Source: Acidobacteriota bacterium
GTDB taxonomy: Bacteria; Acidobacteriota; Polarisedimenticolia; Polarisedimenticolales; Polarisedimenticolaceae
NCBI GenBank assembly: GCA_011773795.1
Contig: WVWW01000020.1
Span: 1,809 to 15,408, forward strand
Direction: 5' to 3'
DNA: 13,600 bases
Shown: positions 7,477-13,600 of the stretch, piece after piece
How positions within the stretch are numbered: position 1 is the first letter of the stretch
Layout of the letters: each line of letters starts with the position of its first letter
Program-made: the position numbers and the translations under genes
The notes under the pieces: generated by a model
What the model saw: only the letters and a program-made list of their open reading frames with translations
Told to the model about the DNA's origin: nothing
Database searches by the model: none

Positions 7477-7489
<13 letters not shown>
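6842..7489 (+). CDS. actA: ActA-like pentahaem cytochrome c (ACIII subunit)
   Basis: Encodes 215 residues. An N-terminal helix (about 12-35) anchors the protein, and the rest is periplasmic. Five CxxCH haem c sites are present: C65-H69, C86-H90, C139-H143, C163-H167 and C210-H214, the last ending one residue before the C-terminus. Five haems, one anchor and location directly before an actB-like gene match ActA of alternative complex III, in which the haems carry electrons from the iron-sulphur chain of ActB to a monohaem cytochrome or an oxidase. The start is a TTG: an in-frame TAA lies three codons upstream (6833-6835), no ATG or GTG precedes the anchor, and the sequence MSQIFPKATNW resembles ActA N-termini. 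A weak GAGG lies about ten bases upstream. It is the first gene of the rightward unit and overlaps the next gene. Confidence 0.9.
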
Positions 7490-10496
<3,007 letters not shown>

Positions 10497-10497
<1 letters not shown>

Positions 10498-11078
10498 TGC
10501 GGCGTCTCCCCAAGCTGGCCCTGCTCGCGGTTGCCGCGTTGACGTTGACCGGCTGCATGCGCGGCTGCACATCGCCGCGCCCGCCGATCCACATCAACCC
10601 CAACATGGACTATCAGCCACGGGTCAACGCGCAGGCCGAAAGCGACTTCTTCTATGACGGCCGGGCGATGCGGATGCCGATCCCCGGCACGGTGGCCCGC
10701 GGCGAGCTGCGCACGGAGCCGCCGCACTTCTACACCGGCCGCGACGAAAACGGCGAGTTTATCGCGATCTCTCCCGTCGGAGCGACCGAGGAAGTCCTGG
10801 CCCACGGGCTGCACATGTACACGATTTACTGCCAGCCGTGTCACGAGAAGCGCGGCACCGGCAAGGGCATCATGTACGAGTACGGCAACGTCCCGGTGCC
10901 GTCGTTCTACGCGGACACGGCGAGGGACTACCCGGACGGCGAGGTGTTCGACATCGTCACCAACGGCAAGGGGTTGATGCAGGGTTACGGATATCCGCTG
11001 GCGCCCGCAGACCGCTGGGCCGTGATCGCCCACGTCCGGCAGATGCAGGCCGAGCGGCCGCGTGAGGCGACGCCGTGA
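10497..11078 (+). CDS. actE: ActE-like monohaem cytochrome c lipoprotein
   Basis: Encodes 193 residues. The N-terminal signal ends in a lipobox (LTLTGC, Cys20), so the protein is probably lipid-anchored and periplasmic. The region DYQPRVNAQAESDFFYDGRA followed by PIPGTVARGEL (61-71) is characteristic of ActE-type subunits. One haem c site is present (C112, C115, H116 in YCQPCH), and Met161 in TNGKGLMQGYG is the likely sixth ligand, followed by the DRWAVIAHVRQMQ helix usual for class I cytochromes c. In ACIII this subunit takes electrons from the pentahaem subunit and passes them on. The start codon shares its A with the actB stop (TGATG) and has AGGAGGAGG seven bases upstream, a strong ribosome site. 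The stop overlaps the GTG of the next gene. It follows actB directly, whereas actC and actD normally stand between. Confidence 0.88.
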
Positions 11079-12975
11079 AGCTCAACAAGCTCACCATCAT
11101 CGTCCTGGCCGGCCTGCTGATCGTCGGCGTCGCGGCGGGCATCCGCGCCGTCACCTGGTTCGTCTCGGATCAGGAGTTCCGCATGCCGCAGCGGGTCGAG
11201 CAGGGCGTCCAGGACGTCACGCCGCGCGACCGGGGGCTGGCCGACGAGGCGGCCGCCGAGGCCGAGAAGCACGACAACCAGCCCTACGAGGAGAAGGCCT
11301 ACCGCCAGATCGGCGGTGTCAGCAGCCGCGTGATCGTCTGGGTGCTGGCACAGCTGCACCTGCTGTTCGCCGCGTTCGTGCTGGCGGTGCCGATCTTCGC
11401 CTTGATCATCGAGTTCATCGGCTACAAGACCGGCGACAAGCGCTACGACAAGCTGGCCTACGAGTTCACCAAACTGCTCTCCGTGTCGTTCTCGATGACG
11501 GCCACGTTCGGCGCGTTCCTGCTGTTCATGCTGATCCTGCTGTATCCGCAGCTGATGCAGTACCTGATGCACGTGTTCAAGCCGACGTTCCTGCCGTACG
11601 TCGCGCTGTTCTTTCTCGAGGCCGCTTTCCTCTACAGCTACTACTACGGCTGGGGCAAGTTCGGCCCGCGCGTGCACCTGTTCCTGGGCTTCATGCTCAA
11701 CCTGGTGGGCACGGCGATCATGTTCATCGCCAACGCCTGGCTGACCTTCATGACCTCGCCGGCGGGCGTCTCGTTGAAGACCGGGGCGGTGATCAGCACT
11801 GGGAGGCGGTCAACAACTACACCTGGATGCCGATCAACATCCACCGCATCATCGCCAACGTCGCCTTCGGCGGCTCGATCGCCGCCGCCTACGCCGCGTT
11901 CAAGTTCCTCACCACGCGCAACAAGGACGAGCAGGCGCACTACGACTGGATGGGCTACATCGGCAACTTCGTCGCGATCAGCGCGTTCCTGCCGCTGCCG
12001 TTCGCCGGCTACTGGCTGGCCACCGAGATCTACGCCTTCAACCAGGCGCTGGGCCTGCAGATGATGGGCGGCGCCTTCTCCTGGCTGTTCATCATCCAGG
12101 CGGCGTTGATCGGGAACCTGTTCCTTGCCGCCAACTATTACCTGTGGCTGGGGATGGGCCGCATCGAGGGCACGACGCACTACCAGAAGTTCATCAAGTA
12201 CCTGCTGATCGCGATCGCGCTGTGCTTCGCGATCTGGGCCACGCCGCGCTCGATCATCGCCACGGTCTCCGAGGTGCGCGCGATGGGCGGCTCGGCGCAC
12301 CCGATGCTCGGCTACCTGGGCGTGATGTCGGCCAAGAACACCGCGGTCAACATCCTGATCCTGACCACCTTCATGAGCTTCCTGCTCTACCGCCGCACAG
12401 GTAAACGCGCGACACACCCGATGAAGGGGTTGCTGAGCGCCATGCAGTTCGGGACCTTCGCGCTGTCCGCGTCGATCGTGATCTTCTACGGGATCTACGG
12501 CTACTTCGTCGAGGCCGCGGTGCGCATCAGGTTCTCGATCCCGCAGGTGCTGTCGGTGCTGGTGGCGATGGTCGTGATCACCATCCTGGACATCATCCTG
12601 TTCCGCAAGGCCGAGCAGACGAGCCGCATGAACTGGGGCCAGATCAACCCGATCTCGCAGTACGTCCTGATCTTCATCGCGATCAGCTTCACCTGGCTGA
12701 TGGGTCTGATGGGCTACGTGCGCTCGGGGCTGCGCCAGCACTGGCACGTCTACGGCGTGATGCGCGACAACTCGGTCGACGCGTTCACGCCGACGCTGGG
12801 CTACGCGACCAAGATCGTCTCGCTCACCGTGTTGATCTTCTTCGGCCTGATCGGTGTCGTGTTCTGGCTGACCTCGCTGTCGAGTAAGCCCGACTGGCAG
12901 CCGCAGGTCGAGACGACCGCCGGCGGCTCGCCCGAGCCGGTTTCCGCGTCGACCTCGCGTGGAGAGCTGTCATGA
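11075..12975 (+). CDS. CydA-like cytochrome bd-family membrane subunit, frameshifted near 11797
   Basis: Two overlapping frames make one protein: 11075 to about 11797 in one frame, then about 11797 to 12975 in the next. Restoring one C gives 633 residues. There are about 14 transmembrane helices, an extra N-terminal helix (6-26) and a soluble linker (30-80) before the CydA-like core. Recognisable core landmarks are H95 in WVLAQLHLLF (like the first haem-ligand helix of CydA), FFLEAAFLYSYYYGW with E182 (matching FFLESTFVGLFFFGW of E. coli CydA), NAWLTFMTSPAG, and H257 in TWMPINIHRI (like the second haem ligand). The CydA Q-loop motif GRQPW is not seen, so quinol binding is doubtful. The GTG start overlaps the actE stop by four bases with GAGG seven bases upstream. 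I infer a non-canonical bd-family subunit partnering the Act proteins. The frameshift may be a sequencing error or an inactivating mutation. Confidence 0.82.
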
Positions 12976-13478
12976 GCCAGCAGCAATCCAGCGGCTGGGT
13001 CATCCTCAAGATCCTGCTGCTCGTCGTCGGCGCGACGGCGCTGTACACGCACATCGGCCAGCTCGTGCCTCAGAAGGAAGTTGCGGCGCCGCAGGAGACC
13101 GTCATCGCCAAGGACGCCACGCCAGACGACCTCGCCGAGATCGGCCGTGAAATCGCCGAGGGCAAGGGGCTGTGCCGGACGTGCCACACGATCGGCAAGG
13201 CGGACTCGGCACTGCGCTACCCGGACCTGGGCGGGATCGCGACCCGCGCCGGAACGCGGATCGAGGGCATGGACCCGTTGACCTACCTGGCGCTGTCGAT
13301 CTACGATCCCGAGTCCTACATCGTGGAAGGATTCGCCGGCGGCATGCCGGTCATCAATGAACCGCCGATCGCTCTCACGCAGGACGAGATGATCTCCGTG
13401 ATCGCTTACCTGCAGAGCCTGGGCGGCACACCAACCGTGACGCTCGAGACGACCAAGGCCGATCTCGGGGTCGAGTGA
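12972..13478 (+). CDS. Membrane-anchored monohaem cytochrome c
   Basis: Encodes 168 residues. An uncleaved N-terminal helix (about 9-26) anchors a periplasmic class I cytochrome c domain. The haem site is C68, C71, H72 (GLCRTCHTIG), and Met125 in GFAGGMPVINEPP is the likely distal ligand, followed by the C-terminal helix LTQDEMISVIAYLQSLGG. The pattern DPLTYLALSIYDPESYIVEG resembles cytochromes c associated with oxidase or nitrite-oxidiser-type electron transfer, but I do not assign a named subunit. The ATG overlaps the preceding stop (ATGA) and GGAG lies seven bases upstream, so translation is coupled to the CydA-like gene and a stoichiometric complex is plausible. In this context it could pass electrons between the ActA/ActE haems and the CydA-like subunit, or be the outlet to a soluble carrier. 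Confidence 0.9.
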   Translation: MSQQQSSGWVILKILLLVVGATALYTHIGQLVPQKEVAAPQETVIAKDATPDDLAEIGREIAEGKGLCRTCHTIGKADSALRYPDLGGIATRAGTRIEGMDPLTYLALSIYDPESYIVEGFAGGMPVINEPPIALTQDEMISVIAYLQSLGGTPTVTLETTKADLGVE

Positions 13479-13485
13479 GGGCGCG

Positions 13486-13600
13486 ATGAACTGGCTAGTC
13501 ATCCTGGGTTGTATCGCTGCGCTAGGGTTGTTGCGGCTTCGCAACCCCGGCACGCTGGGCTGGGCCTTCGCCTGGTGGATCGCGCTCTACGTGTTCATGG
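13486..13600 (+). CDS. Start of a small hydrophobic membrane protein, cut by window edge
   Basis: The first 38 residues are visible: MNWLVILGCIAALGLLRLRN, then PGTLGWAFAWWIALYVFM, with the frame still open at the edge. Two hydrophobic stretches (about 2-17 and 24-38) are separated by RLRNPG, which indicates an integral membrane protein. GAGGG (13475-13480 region) lies about six bases before the ATG, and the gene begins seven bases after the cytochrome c stop, so it belongs to the same unit. There is too little sequence to name a family. The visible part shows no clear similarity to the start of an NrfD-like ActC or ActF, but this cannot be excluded. Confidence 0.6.
   Translation, partial: MNWLVILGCIAALGLLRLRNPGTLGWAFAWWIALYVFM

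Noticed and set aside
11644..12747. Long open frame (367 codons) on the minus strand
   Set aside because: It is antisense to the CydA-like gene and rich in His/Arg/Asp/Gln, a shadow of the many hydrophobic codons on the plus strand.

Overview
The window is GC-rich, densely coding DNA from a Gram-negative, respiring bacterium. The evidence is Tat and Sec/lipoprotein export signals, multihaem c-type cytochromes and a membrane cytochrome module. Its ferrochelatase has an internal cysteine cluster of a type I associate with Myxococcota/Bdellovibrionota-like and some other bacteria. Together with the alternative complex III (ACIII) genes, this suggests a Myxococcota- or Acidobacteriota-like lineage, but the phylum cannot be fixed from this sequence alone.

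Two divergent transcription units meet in a 202-base gap (6640-6841) that carries a good sigma70-type promoter for each direction. The leftward unit (6639 down to 42) is tightly packed. In order it holds a small two-helix membrane protein, a SCO copper chaperone/thioredoxin-like protein, ferrochelatase (hemH), protoporphyrinogen oxidase (hemG/hemY type), a DUF420 (CtaM-like) membrane protein, a membrane-anchored SGNH hydrolase with TPR repeats, and a small secreted protein of unknown function. Most of it looks like a service module for terminal oxidases: the last two steps of haem synthesis plus copper/haem oxidase assembly.

The rightward unit (6842 to beyond 13600) encodes redox proteins whose genes overlap by a few bases. 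They are a pentahaem cytochrome c (ActA-like), a very large Tat-exported fusion of a molybdopterin-oxidoreductase-like domain and a 15-cysteine iron-sulphur domain (ActB-like), a monohaem cytochrome c lipoprotein (ActE-like), a polytopic protein resembling cytochrome bd subunit CydA, a membrane-anchored monohaem cytochrome c, and the start of another small membrane protein cut by the window edge.

The striking point is what is absent. In canonical ACIII operons actB is followed by actC (NrfD-like quinol-oxidising subunit) and actD, and actE by actF. Here none of these is present inside the window. A CydA-like subunit occupies the place of the membrane subunits. I infer a hybrid respiratory complex in which ACIII-type peripheral subunits (ActA, ActB, ActE) are paired with a non-canonical cytochrome bd-family membrane subunit and an extra cytochrome c. 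As given, the CydA-like gene carries a one-base frameshift near 11797, either a sequencing/assembly error or a recent mutation.
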